From an uncultured Paraprevotella sp. (GTDB taxonomy: Bacteria > Bacteroidota > Bacteroidia > Bacteroidales > Bacteroidaceae), in contig CALULQ010000035.1 of the NCBI GenBank assembly GCA_944321525.1, forward strand, positions 1 to 38,527: a DNA stretch of 38,527 nucleotides. The letters run 5' to 3'. The first letter of the stretch is position 1. The number at the start of each line of letters is the position of its first letter. The notes under the pieces are model-generated. The model ran no database searches and was not told the origin of the DNA. It worked only from the letters and a program-made list of their open reading frames with translations. This document shows, in pieces, positions 1 through 7,896 of this stretch. Both the position numbers and the translations under genes were made by a program.

Positions 1-291
1 ATTCTCAACTATAAATATACAAAATGTCGGCGAGATTACCAACTTTTTCTCAACTCTTCTTATCCCGAACTCGCGTAGGAGAAGGCAAGAAGAGAAGCTA
101 CGAGAAAAACAGAACACCCGCATAAATATGCCGGATTTACTGGATGACATCGGTTGCACAAACATGCTACCGACGAACCGTTGTGAACGCATGCGGTCAA
201 AACGCATGGATATAACCACCATTGTCAACTTCCTTTTTCAATCCGGAATAGGGCTGAAGAACTTGACGTCATGGAAGGCGGCGTTTACGGG
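1..291. other. Gene-free AT-rich left end
   Basis: I see no convincing gene here. An imperfect nested inverted repeat spans 44-109: TTTTTCTC at 44-51 pairs with GAGAAAAA at 102-109, and CTCTTCTT at 54-61 pairs with AAGAAGAG at 87-94. A short perfect hairpin (GGGCTATT 289-296 with AATAGCCC 302-309) overlaps the end of the minus-strand nuclease gene. It lacks a T-run, so it is at best a weak terminator. A 70-codon plus-strand open frame from 128 runs into the nuclease gene and looks like chance. Confidence 0.5.
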
Positions 292-1659
292 CTATTTACT
301 GAATAGCCCTAAATATCCTAATTCAATAGCAGCATTATAAAAATCATTGCAACGCTCAGCGCCATTGCAAGTATAATTCCAATACCACCTATTCCTTTCT
401 TGACGAGAATCACTTATATTCGTTTTATCCAGAATATCCTTGATCATTTTATGTTGCTTTGAAGTAAACTCTTTCTCTGAATAAAATCCCCAATATTGTT
501 TATACTCATCCGTGTCTCTACCATCCCAACATCCAATCCAAACACCTTGTACACAGATACCAAAACTTTTGCGTTCTTCGTGTTTTAATCCATAACATTT
601 CCAAGCAGGCAGCAATTCATGATACCAATCGTCAATAACATCACGTGAGATCGATTCAAGAAGAAACCCGACCTCTTCTTCCAACTTCCTAATCTCACTA
701 AGCTTATCATTGATGACATTCCAATTATCAATATTGGACTTTTTCTTATCGAACAGTTTTTCCCTTAAATATTTCTCCATTTCACATTTCAATTTTTGAT
801 TTTCCCTTGTCCCATATTGCAGATTAAGAAAATCTGCAAACTGAAGAATAAATGATTTGAGTATGGTTTCCTTAGCAGGAACAAACTTTAAACAATCATT
901 GATTAACCATTCAGAAAGTTCATGTTGCAAAACAATAGTATGCGGTTCATAGTCCTGTTTAAACGTCTTAATGCAGGATTTGCAGAAAGCAACATCCCAT
1001 TGTTTCTCCCAATCCGACTGATTATAATCACACCAACAAGAATCGTGTTCAGCAACACATCGCTGTTCATGCTTAGCCTTATGGTGATCTATAGGAAGCC
1101 GCCATACAGACCTTGACATATTTTGAACATAATCATCATCGCGATAGAACGGCATTAAGACAATAAAGATATTGTCTTTCCCATATTGTTTGCCTGGCAT
1201 ATTATTGAGCTTATGAATATATCGGGCTATCTGATTGGGTTGGTAACCTGCGCCTTTCACCTTATTTTCAAATATTATAGCATACTTCTTATCTTTAACA
1301 CAAATATCTATTTTATCTTTTTCTGCCGTAATGGTTGGATTATCTATCCATTCAAGACTAAAGCCAATTGGAACAAGGAAGTTCTCTATGAACAAATTAA
1401 GCAGTGGATACGCCCCTCCATCATGGAATTTTAGGATTTCAGCCATAGCCCAACTTGTAGTAGGCTCATCTGAATTATACCTTTCAAAGACATTTATTGT
1501 GTATGGAACTTTGTTTTCTGAATGATTCCGGATGTAAGTGAGTCCATCGGAAATTAAAAGAAAGAACATATACTTCCTTAAACGTTCTTGTACAACGTCA
1601 TCTGAAAGTTGCAAAAGTTCGTCTACACCCTGATCGGATAATATATGCTTATTTTCCAT
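292..1659 (-). CDS. PD-(D/E)XK nuclease family protein
   Basis: A 455-residue soluble protein that I read as a nuclease of the PD-(D/E)XK superfamily (PDDEXK_4-like). The core motif is visible: Asp118 in DKIDIC, then Glu131-x-Lys133 in IIFENK, followed by a conserved-looking QPNQIARY helix (140-147). Downstream is a cysteine-rich stretch (CVAEHDSCWC, then CKSC) that could bind zinc. The C-terminal third has no domain I recognise. The start has a TAnnTTTG promoter element about 22 bases upstream. The gene is strikingly AT-rich compared with everything to its right, which suggests recent acquisition. It has no neighbouring methylase or specificity subunit, so its role (defence, repair or other) is open. 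The fold is fairly clear; the function is not. Confidence 0.75.
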   Translation of the reverse strand: MENKHILSDQGVDELLQLSDDVVQERLRKYMFFLLISDGLTYIRNHSENKVPYTINVFERYNSDEPTTSWAMAEILKFHDGGAYPLLNLFIENFLVPIGFSLEWIDNPTITAEKDKIDICVKDKKYAIIFENKVKGAGYQPNQIARYIHKLNNMPGKQYGKDNIFIVLMPFYRDDDYVQNMSRSVWRLPIDHHKAKHEQRCVAEHDSCWCDYNQSDWEKQWDVAFCKSCIKTFKQDYEPHTIVLQHELSEWLINDCLKFVPAKETILKSFILQFADFLNLQYGTRENQKLKCEMEKYLREKLFDKKKSNIDNWNVINDKLSEIRKLEEEVGFLLESISRDVIDDWYHELLPAWKCYGLKHEERKSFGICVQGVWIGCWDGRDTDEYKQYWGFYSEKEFTSKQHKMIKDILDKTNISDSRQERNRWYWNYTCNGAERCNDFYNAAIELGYLGLFSK

Positions 1660-1681
1660 AAAACACCACGTTACAATGTTG

Positions 1682-1689
1682 CAAATATA
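1682..1689 (-). promoter_or_regulatory. Candidate -7 element of the nuclease gene
   Basis: Read on the minus strand this is TATATTTG, matching the Bacteroidetes TAnnTTTG -7 box, 22 bases upstream of the nuclease start codon. I see no good TTTG -33 box at the usual distance, so it is a moderate candidate. Confidence 0.45.
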
Positions 1690-1988
1690 CGTAATTTATC
1701 CGAATTAAGTAATATGTTGACTATTCATATTCGTTACACATCAGCCTTCTTAACCCTTCATCTGTTTCAGACCCGAACATCAGATTGCCCATCTTCCACA
1801 GACAAAGCAGCTCCCATTTTGCCCATCAACCTAAAAACTTCCGTCCGCGTCGTGCGCACAAGCGCATCGCGCCTTGCGGAAGGAGAGCGAACGGAAAGCG
1901 GTCGGCGGAAATCCGACATGCGGACAGGGCGGGAAACGGGACTGGCGACGCGGACTTTCATCCCGTTTCAGGGACTTTTAATGAAAAA

Positions 1989-2071
1989 GGGTTCGCAGGG
2001 TTCAGACGGGCTGTGCCACAGACGTTTGCGGTGAACCCTCTGTCGGCAGAGGGTTCACGCGAGGGTTCACC
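1989..2071. repeat. GGGTTC repeat cluster with hairpin
   Basis: GGGTTC occurs at 1989, 1998, 2051 and 2063, and its complement GAACCC at 2033. GTGAACCCTCT (2031-2041) and AGAGGGTTCAC (2048-2058) form a perfect 11-bp hairpin with a 6-base loop. GAGGGTTCAC is then repeated directly at 2061-2070, so two alternative pairings are possible. The cluster lies 80-160 bases upstream of the VapE-gene promoter, in an otherwise gene-free stretch (1690-2150). It could be a protein binding site or an attenuator-like structure; nothing here settles which. Confidence 0.55.
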
Positions 2072-2150
2072 ATGGGGGCGCAGCTGGACTGCATTGGGTA
2101 TAGCTAAAGGGCAATAAATGAAACGGTTGGAGGCATGTTTCAGGCGGGAA

Positions 2151-2182
2151 TTTGTAGGAAGCGTTTTTATGTTGTATATTTG
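2151..2182 (+). promoter_or_regulatory. Bacteroidetes-type promoter of the VapE gene
   Basis: TTTG at 2151-2154, 20 bases, then TATATTTG at 2175-2182: a near-perfect -33/-7 pair. Transcription would start near 2189, about 15 bases before the ATG at 2204. This supports 2204 over the in-frame ATG at 2135. Confidence 0.75.
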
Positions 2183-2203
2183 CAGCGAGAAAAACCAAAA
2201 AAC

Positions 2204-3511
2204 ATGAACTTCAAACGGATTGTACATGCCGCCGTCGCACGGTGGCAGGCCCAACGTCGCGCCCGTTTCGAGCGCGCGACAGTAGAAAACATATCGCACG
2301 CGACGGAAGGCGGGACAGCGGACAGGGCGGCGGAAGCCGCGCCGAAGGCCGACGGAAAGGCCGCGCGACCCGCCACCACGGAGATGGAGGAACGGCTCGA
2401 AGGGTTCCTCTCCACGCGTTATGATTTCCGATTCAACCTGCTCACCGAGGTCACGGAATTCCGACCGCGGACGGAGGACGGGGAAACGCCCTTCCGCCCC
2501 GCCACCGAGCGCGACCTGAACGCCCTCTGCATCAAGGCCCACCGGAGGGGCATCGCCTGCTGGGACCGCGACATCCTGCGCCGGGTGAACTCCGCCGAAG
2601 TGGCGGCCTACCACCCCTTCCGCCTCTATTTTGACACCTTGCCCGAGTGGGACGGCCGCGACCGGCTGCACGACCTCGCCGCCCGCGTCTCCGACGACGG
2701 GCACTGGACCCGCGCCTTCCACCGATGGATGCTCGGCACGGCGGCGCAGTGGGCCGGGCTCGCCGACGGGATGCACGCACAGTGCGTCGCGCCCCTGCTC
2801 GTCAGCGACCGCCAGGGCATGGGCAAGTCCACCTTCTGCCGCGCCCTGCTGCCGCCCGAACTCCGGGCCTACTACTCCGACAACGTGGACCTCGCACGGC
2901 CCGAGCGCGTGGAACGCCAGCTGGTGGAGATGGGGTTGCTCAACCTGGACGAGTTCGACCGCATCCCGCCCCGCAAGCACCCCCTGCTGAAGAACCTCAT
3001 GCAGCTCTCGGCCCTCAACCTGCGTAAGGCCTACCAGCGACATGCCTGCGCCCTGCCACGCATCGCCGCCTTCATCGGCACGTCCAACTCCCGGCAGCTC
3101 CTCTCCGACCCCTCCGGCAGCCGCCGCTTCATCTGCGTGACCGTGGAGCGCCCCGTCGACTGCACCGGAATCGACCACGCGCAGGTCTACGCCCAGCTGA
3201 AGGCCGAACTGCTGCGCGGCGAGCGCCACTGGTTCGACCACGCGGAAGAGCTGGAGCTGCAGGCCCGCAACGCCGCCTTCTACCGCATCTCGCCCGTGGA
3301 AGAGGTGGTCCGCCGCCACTACCGGCCCGCCGTGCCGCACGAGAAGGCCGTCCTCGTCTCGCTGCCCGAACTGCTCGCCGACCTCCGCCGGCGGCACCCG
3401 CAAGCCATGGCGGGCGTCAACCTGATGAAGCTGGCGCAGGCGCTCGCCGACATGGGCGTGCAGCGGGTGCATACCCATGCCGGCAACCGGTGGCGCGTGG
3501 CGGAAGTGTAA
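2204..3511 (+). CDS. VapE/VirE-type P-loop ATPase (helicase-like), orphan
   Basis: A 435-residue protein of the virulence-associated protein E family: superfamily-3-like ATPases that usually sit behind a primase module in mobile elements. Residues 71-160 hold the typical lead-in (RYDFRFNLLTEVTEFR, then YFDTLPEWDGRDRL). Walker A is GMGKST at 205-210 and Walker B is LLNLDEFD at 245-252. A sensor/arginine-finger segment with GTSNSRQLLSDPSGSRRF lies at 292-309. The last 70 residues end in the small domain (NRWRVAEV) found in Bacteroides versions. The VirE_N/primase part common in longer relatives is missing, and no HU, amidase or integrase gene is adjacent. The start at 2204 follows the promoter and excludes an upstream in-frame ATG. 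The gene is clearly GC-richer than its neighbours, consistent with transfer. Probable domesticated or residual mobile-element replication protein. Confidence 0.85.
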   Translation: MNFKRIVHAAVARWQAQRRARFERATVENISHATEGGTADRAAEAAPKADGKAARPATTEMEERLEGFLSTRYDFRFNLLTEVTEFRPRTEDGETPFRPATERDLNALCIKAHRRGIACWDRDILRRVNSAEVAAYHPFRLYFDTLPEWDGRDRLHDLAARVSDDGHWTRAFHRWMLGTAAQWAGLADGMHAQCVAPLLVSDRQGMGKSTFCRALLPPELRAYYSDNVDLARPERVERQLVEMGLLNLDEFDRIPPRKHPLLKNLMQLSALNLRKAYQRHACALPRIAAFIGTSNSRQLLSDPSGSRRFICVTVERPVDCTGIDHAQVYAQLKAELLRGERHWFDHAEELELQARNAAFYRISPVEEVVRRHYRPAVPHEKAVLVSLPELLADLRRRHPQAMAGVNLMKLAQALADMGVQRVHTHAGNRWRVAEV

Positions 3512-3541
3512 TATTAAAAATGCGCTTCGCTCATCTTTTAT

Positions 3542-3572
3542 TTTGCACTTCTCCCGACTTACACTATCTTTG
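3542..3572 (+). promoter_or_regulatory. Promoter of the nitronate monooxygenase gene
   Basis: TTTG at 3542-3545, 19 bases, TATCTTTG at 3565-3572. The expected start of transcription is close to 3579, shortly before the ATG at 3590. This rules out the in-frame GTG at 3572 as the start codon. Confidence 0.75.
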
Positions 3573-3589
3573 TGGCAAAACAAGGAATC

Positions 3590-4534
3590 ATGAACAGAAT
3601 TTGCGAACTCTTCGGCATCCGCTACCCCATCGTGCAAGGGGGAATGGTGTGGTGCAGTGGTTGGCGGCTGGCAGCTGCCGTGAGCAACGCGGGCGGATTG
3701 GGGCTGCTCGGAGCCGGCTCCATGCACCCGGAAACCCTCACGAAACATATACGGAAAATGAAAGAGGCCACGGACAGGCCGTGGGGCGTGAACGTGCCGT
3801 TGATGTATCCGGAAATAGAGCGGCTGATGGACATTCTCATTGAGGAGAAAGTGGGAATCGTGTTCACCTCGGCAGGAAGCCCCAAGAAGTTCACCCCCAT
3901 GCTGCACGATGCAGGCATCAAAGTGGCTCACGTGGTGTCGAGCAGCAAGTTCGCGCGGAAATGCGAAGAAGCCGGAGTGGACGCCATCGTGGCCGAAGGC
4001 TTTGAAGCCGGAGGGCACAACGGACGCGAAGAGACCACGACCCTCGCCCTGATTCCCCAAGTGCGCCGCTCCACCACCCTGCCCCTCCTCGCGGCGGGCG
4101 GCATCGGCAGCGGAAAAGCCATGCTGGCGGCCATGGTGCTGGGCGCCGAGGGCGTACAGATCGGGACGCTCTTCGCCCTCTCTGCCGAAAGCTCGGCCTC
4201 GGAAGCCTTCAAGCAGCGTTGCCTTTCGCTCGAAGAAGGAGGCACGATGCTGTGCCTCAAAAAGATTGCCCCGACCCGGTTGGTGAAGAATGACCTATAC
4301 GACAAAGTGGCCGAAGCGGAAGCTTGTGGCGCATCGGTGGAAGAACTGCGGGAAATCATCGGGAAAGCGGCATCGAAACGCGGCATCTTCGAAGGAAATC
4401 TGAACGAAGGAGAGCTGGAAATCGGACAAATAGCGTCGGCCGTGGAGTCCGTACGGCCCGCCGGCGAAATCGTACGCCAACTGGCCGACGACTTCCGCAA
4501 TGCCCTCAACGGCGTAAGTGCCCTTGGATTCTGA
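3590..4534 (+). CDS. Nitronate monooxygenase / FabK-like flavoprotein
   Basis: A 314-residue TIM-barrel flavoprotein of the nitronate monooxygenase (2-nitropropane dioxygenase) and FabK enoyl-ACP reductase superfamily. The N-terminal strand IRYPIVQGGM (10-19), the catalytic-loop motif GGHNG (141-145) and the FMN-phosphate loop AAGGIGSG (168-175) followed by GAEGVQIGT are all present. Family members either oxidise toxic alkyl nitronates or reduce enoyl-ACP in fatty-acid synthesis. The two activities cannot be told apart safely from sequence, so I leave the gene unnamed. It is transcribed from its own promoter. The next plus-strand genes (YqaE-like, rlmH) have a separate promoter. Length is normal and nothing looks broken. 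Confidence 0.85.
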   Translation: MNRICELFGIRYPIVQGGMVWCSGWRLAAAVSNAGGLGLLGAGSMHPETLTKHIRKMKEATDRPWGVNVPLMYPEIERLMDILIEEKVGIVFTSAGSPKKFTPMLHDAGIKVAHVVSSSKFARKCEEAGVDAIVAEGFEAGGHNGREETTTLALIPQVRRSTTLPLLAAGGIGSGKAMLAAMVLGAEGVQIGTLFALSAESSASEAFKQRCLSLEEGGTMLCLKKIAPTRLVKNDLYDKVAEAEACGASVEELREIIGKAASKRGIFEGNLNEGELEIGQIASAVESVRPAGEIVRQLADDFRNALNGVSALGF

Positions 4535-4548
4535 GAAGCGCCCCACCG

Positions 4549-4580
4549 TTTCCGCAAGTAAAAATAAAATATTAACTTTG
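4549..4580 (+). promoter_or_regulatory. Promoter of the YqaE-like gene and rlmH
   Basis: TAACTTTG at 4573-4580 matches the -7 consensus. TTTC at 4549-4552 is a near-match -33 box at 20-base spacing. It would give a leader of roughly 20-25 bases before the ATG at 4610. Confidence 0.6.
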
Positions 4581-4609
4581 CCGTTGCAAACCATAAAACG
4601 ACGAAAAAG

Positions 4610-4765
4610 ATGTCTGTATTCAGAGTAATCCTGTCCATCATTTTCCCGCCCCTGGCCGTTCTCGACCGCGGGTGCGGCTCCGTGCTCATCGTTTTCATCC
4701 TCACCATGCTGGGATGGATTCCCGGAGTGATTGCCGCCCTCATCATCCTGAACAAAAACGATTGA
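4610..4765 (+). CDS. YqaE/Pmp3 family small membrane protein
   Basis: A 51-residue protein made of two hydrophobic helices. The N-terminal segment contains ILSIIFPPLAVLDRGCG and the second runs through LIVFILTMLGWIPGVIAALI. This two-helix pattern, with the FPPLAV turn and the GWIPGVIHA-like motif (here GWIPGVIAAL), is the signature of the Pmp3/YqaE proteolipid family. Members sit in the inner membrane and are linked to membrane potential and to salt or osmotic stress in other organisms. The gene has its own promoter, and its stop lies 4 bases before the rlmH start, so the two are almost certainly co-transcribed. It is small enough to be missed by length filters, but the family match is good. 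Confidence 0.85.
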   Translation: MSVFRVILSIIFPPLAVLDRGCGSVLIVFILTMLGWIPGVIAALIILNKND

Positions 4766-4769
4766 GGCC

Positions 4770-5243
4770 ATGAAAATCGTGCTCCTCGTGGTCGGCAAGA
4801 CCACCGACCCGCACTTCGCGGCCGGCATTGACGACTATGCCAACCGCATACGCCACTACCTGCCGTTCGACGTGGAAGTCATCCCGGAACTGCGCAACAC
4901 CAAGAGTTTGTCGGAAGAGCAACAAAAGGAAAAAGAAGCCGACCTGCTGTTAAAGGCATTCCAACCGGGCGACCACATCGTCCTGCTGGACGAACACGGA
5001 CGGGAATTCCGCTCGTTGGAGTTCGCCGCATGGATGGAAAAGAAGATGGCGGCGGGACTGAAGCGGCTCGTGTTCGTGGTGGGCGGCCCGTATGGGTTCT
5101 CGCCGCGCGTCTACGCGAAAGGCAATGAGAAAATCTCACTTTCGCGCATGACGTTTTCCCACCAGATGATACGCCTCATCTTCGCAGAACAAATCTACCG
5201 CGGCATGACCATCCTGAACCATGAGCCATATCATCATGAATGA
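4770..5243 (+). CDS. rlmH: 23S rRNA (pseudouridine1915-N3)-methyltransferase RlmH
   Basis: A 157-residue SPOUT-class methyltransferase that methylates pseudouridine 1915 in helix 69 of 23S rRNA on the assembled ribosome. The length is that of the family. The SAM-binding knot region is clear: LDEHGREFRSLEFA in the middle, FVVGGPYGF near residue 105, and the C-terminal LSRMTFSHQMIRLIFAEQ followed by IYRGMTILNHEPYHHE. The gene is complete. It follows the YqaE-like gene by 4 bases and is convergent with the phosphatase-family gene at 5360. I see no strong terminator in the 116 bases between them. Confidence 0.97.
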   Translation: MKIVLLVVGKTTDPHFAAGIDDYANRIRHYLPFDVEVIPELRNTKSLSEEQQKEKEADLLLKAFQPGDHIVLLDEHGREFRSLEFAAWMEKKMAAGLKRLVFVVGGPYGFSPRVYAKGNEKISLSRMTFSHQMIRLIFAEQIYRGMTILNHEPYHHE

Positions 5244-5359
5244 TGTCAGCTTTCGCAACTGCGGTTCCTAATCCCTGCCTCCGGGAAAGCCCCTGCAAAA
5301 TCCGTGTGTTCCTCCGTTCGCCCTCCATGCACGGCACAAGCCGCAAAACCAGCCGCCCG

Positions 5360-6373
5360 TCACTCTTCAGGGAACCGCCACTCGAAATCCAACAACACGG
5401 GAAAATGGTCGCTGTAGCCACCCCGGTAAATCGGGCCTTGATAAGTGCGGAACGGACGGAGGCCGCCGTAGGTCTTATCCGGTTCGCACATGAAAGGAAA
5501 CGCCACAAAGGAACGCTTCCCATCCGCCGTGCGGAAACGGGCGTCGGCATCCAGCAAGGCGGGACTGACCAAGATATGGTCAAGAGTTTCCCACACGCCA
5601 TGATAGCGGTAAGACCCTTTCGCCCTTTCCGCAGACTGGGGAGAAAGGGAAGGTTCGTACAAAACCGTGTCAAAATATTCCCGAAACAAAACATCCTTTT
5701 CCCCGGCATTGAAATCGCCCATGACGATAATGCGCGGACGAACGGATACGGCCGCGATGGAATCGACCTGCCGACGCAACGTGCTGGCAGCCAACCGGCG
5801 GTGGCGGCGGGACTCGAGCGTTTTCCCCAAACGGCTGGGCAGATGACAAACCAACACATGAAGAGTGTCGCCACTCAGCACGCGGCCCTTGGCATACAAG
5901 ATGTTGCGCGTAGGACGGAAGCCTTCACGCTCGGAGGGAACAGCCACCTCGCGGGAGGCCAACAAACGGAAACTGCCGGGCTGATAGAGCAAGGCCACGT
6001 CTATGCCACGGACATCGGGGGAACAGGTCATCAGATAGCGGTAGCCCAATGCGCGGAGCGACGAACGGCGGGTGAGGTCGAACAGCACGCTGTCGTTCTC
6101 CACCTCGCACAAGCCGACCATATCCGGCAACCGCTCCTCCGCGACGGCCGCCACCACCTTGGACAAAGCGTTCAGCTTGCGCCAATAGCGGTAGGGAGTC
6201 CACCGCTTTTCGGCCTCGGGCAGGAACTCGCAGTCGTCCTTCAAACTGTCGTGACGGCAATCGAAAAGATTCTCCACATTGTAGAACATCACCCGGAAAG
6301 GCTGCTGGGCAGGAACCGCACATCCCCATGCCCCAAGGCACCAACAAACAAGGAAACGGCACACCGCATTCAT
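5360..6373 (-). CDS. Exported endonuclease/exonuclease/phosphatase family protein
   Basis: A 337-residue protein with an N-terminal signal peptide (MNAVCRFLVCWCLGAWG...VPAQ) followed by an endonuclease/exonuclease/phosphatase domain. Diagnostic motifs are MFYNVENLFD (29-38), GLCEVEND (metal-binding Glu), VMGDFNAGE, and the C-terminal SDHFPVLLDF with the catalytic Asp-His. Such exported proteins act as DNases or phosphodiesterases in the cell envelope; the substrate is unknown. The ATG overlaps the stop of the upstream lipoprotein gene in an ATGA arrangement (6370-6373), so translation is coupled. This overlap decides the start over in-frame upstream codons. The function is assigned at family level only. 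Confidence 0.85.
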   Translation of the reverse strand: MNAVCRFLVCWCLGAWGCAVPAQQPFRVMFYNVENLFDCRHDSLKDDCEFLPEAEKRWTPYRYWRKLNALSKVVAAVAEERLPDMVGLCEVENDSVLFDLTRRSSLRALGYRYLMTCSPDVRGIDVALLYQPGSFRLLASREVAVPSEREGFRPTRNILYAKGRVLSGDTLHVLVCHLPSRLGKTLESRRHRRLAASTLRRQVDSIAAVSVRPRIIVMGDFNAGEKDVLFREYFDTVLYEPSLSPQSAERAKGSYRYHGVWETLDHILVSPALLDADARFRTADGKRSFVAFPFMCEPDKTYGGLRPFRTYQGPIYRGGYSDHFPVLLDFEWRFPEE

Positions 6374-7842
6374 TCGCCCGGCACAAACTCGTAGCATCCC
6401 GCGTCCGGCGCGCCATCGTCCGTGCGGCTCACCCCATAACGGTCGAGAGGCTCGCCCTCCGCCCATTCCATGACAGCCTTGCCGCGCGCCACGGACAAAG
6501 AATCCAAGCGGAAATCATAAAGGAAATTGTCGGTGTCGAAACGCACGAACTGTTTCCATCCCGCGTTCTCGTCCTCCGGGTCTTCATAAACTATATTCCT
6601 GAAACGAACCGTGTCTTCCGACACGACAGTCCGGAGCACGCACCCGTCGAAGCGGTAATCCAGCGTGTCGGCCTCGTCCTTCAAGTTTCCCATCACCACA
6701 TCGTCGGCATAACCCGTCACAAGACAGTTCAAGAAGCGGGCGTGCTCCAGCGGATAGTCCATGGCCAGCCATTGATTGGCCAGATACAGGGCATCGCCCC
6801 GCGAAGCGTCCCACGGGTAGAACTGCGCCAGCGTGCAATGCACAAACTCGGCCCAACCTCCCACCACGGCCACGCAATGGCCCAACGTGTTGCTGATCTG
6901 CGTGTTGGCCACGATGGCCCGGCAATGATACAGCCCCAGGCCCTCGCCGCCGATGTTGTGCAGGATGCTGTTTTCCAACGTCAGTTTGGTCGCGTCCGTG
7001 GCCGCGCTGTCGCACGCGATGCCGTAGGACGCGCTATGGATGTCCACGTAAGAGAACCGGTTGTCCTGGCTGGAAGCCTTCAGACGGATTCCTCCCCAGC
7101 GCGATGGCGTGTTGTCGTAAGGCAGATAGTCGAACATGCGGTCAGTGCGGTCGCCCCGGAACACCACGGGTTGCTCCATTGTGCCCTCGGCCACCACGCG
7201 CCCATGCACCCACAGGTTGGCCCCGTCGTGGAAATACAACTCCACGCCCGGCCCCATGGAGAGCGTCGCGCCCCGCGCCACCGAAAGACTGTCGTAGACC
7301 ACGATGGGCCGGCCGGCCTGCAACAAGGTGTCCGCCGCAATGACCCTTCCGCGCCACATATAGGCATCCTGCCCCACGGCCGTGAGCACCACGCGCTGCT
7401 CCACGCCACTCTGCAGGGTGAACACCAGTTCGTCATCCGTCGCCACAGGCTCGTCCTGCCCGTTCTCCGGCATCGTCACTTCGGCAAACACGCGGATGCT
7501 GTCGCCCCCGCGCACCTCGAAATCGTAGGCCCGCGCCCCGCTTTCCGGTTCCAGATAAGAACCGTCCACATTGACGCGGAAGGGCGTGCCGCTCCCCCGC
7601 TCCAAGCGCACGGAAGCGATGCGCAGTCCGTCGCCGTTGCGGTTATAGACCATCAGTTGGCGCGTGCTCGACCCCACGGTGGAAATCACCGTGTCGAACC
7701 GCACCGTGTCGGTGGAAAACGCCAGCACCGCCCCGCGGCTGGTCGTAAACGACTGTGCGTCGTCGCAAGCCACAAGGCCCAAGGCCATGCAACCGCATGC
7801 GGCCGCACCACCCCAAAAGGCTCGTGAAAACAACATATTCAT
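6370..7842 (-). CDS. Beta-helix lipoprotein of unknown function
   Basis: About 490 residues. The signal peptide ends in a lipobox (LVAC, Cys26 counted from the ATG at 7842), so the protein should be lipid-anchored. Residues 30-140 resemble an Ig-like strand-rich domain (VRFDTVISTVGSSTRQLMVYN). The rest shows right-handed parallel beta-helix character, with repeating short strands such as TKLTLENSILHNIGGEGLGL and AIVANTQISNT, ending in a DAGCYEF tail. I recognise the architecture but no specific enzyme. A perfect terminator-like hairpin ends 12 bases before the start codon. The downstream phosphatase-family gene overlaps by 4 bases. An alternative start two codons later is possible. Confidence 0.75.
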   Translation of the reverse strand: MNMLFSRAFWGGAAACGCMALGLVACDDAQSFTTSRGAVLAFSTDTVRFDTVISTVGSSTRQLMVYNRNGDGLRIASVRLERGSGTPFRVNVDGSYLEPESGARAYDFEVRGGDSIRVFAEVTMPENGQDEPVATDDELVFTLQSGVEQRVVLTAVGQDAYMWRGRVIAADTLLQAGRPIVVYDSLSVARGATLSMGPGVELYFHDGANLWVHGRVVAEGTMEQPVVFRGDRTDRMFDYLPYDNTPSRWGGIRLKASSQDNRFSYVDIHSASYGIACDSAATDATKLTLENSILHNIGGEGLGLYHCRAIVANTQISNTLGHCVAVVGGWAEFVHCTLAQFYPWDASRGDALYLANQWLAMDYPLEHARFLNCLVTGYADDVVMGNLKDEADTLDYRFDGCVLRTVVSEDTVRFRNIVYEDPEDENAGWKQFVRFDTDNFLYDFRLDSLSVARGKAVMEWAEGEPLDRYGVSRTDDGAPDAGCYEFVPGE

Positions 7843-7854
7843 CGGTTCAAAAAA

Positions 7855-7888
7855 AGGCATATCTGCATGTAATAACGCAGATATGCCT
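7855..7888 (-). terminator. Terminator hairpin between pepD and lipoprotein gene
   Basis: AGGCATATCTGC (7855-7866) and GCAGATATGCCT (7877-7888) form a perfect 12-bp stem with a 10-base loop, followed on the minus strand by a run of seven T. It sits 8 bases after the pepD stop and 12 bases before the next start codon on the same strand, which leaves almost no room for a separate promoter. Confidence 0.85.
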
Positions 7889-7896
7889 CAGTTATT

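Noticed and set aside
128..340. A 70-codon plus-strand open frame at the left edge
   Set aside because: Overlaps the 3' end of the nuclease gene, has no promoter or ribosome site, and no recognisable features.
3572..3589. GTG at 3572 as start of the nitronate monooxygenase gene
   Set aside because: It overlaps the last bases of the promoter -7 box, so it cannot be in the transcript; the ATG at 3590 fits.
1958..4060. A 700-codon open frame on the minus strand
   Set aside because: It runs antisense to the VapE and nitronate monooxygenase genes, is His/Gly/Val-rich with no domain, and exists because high GC makes stop codons rare.
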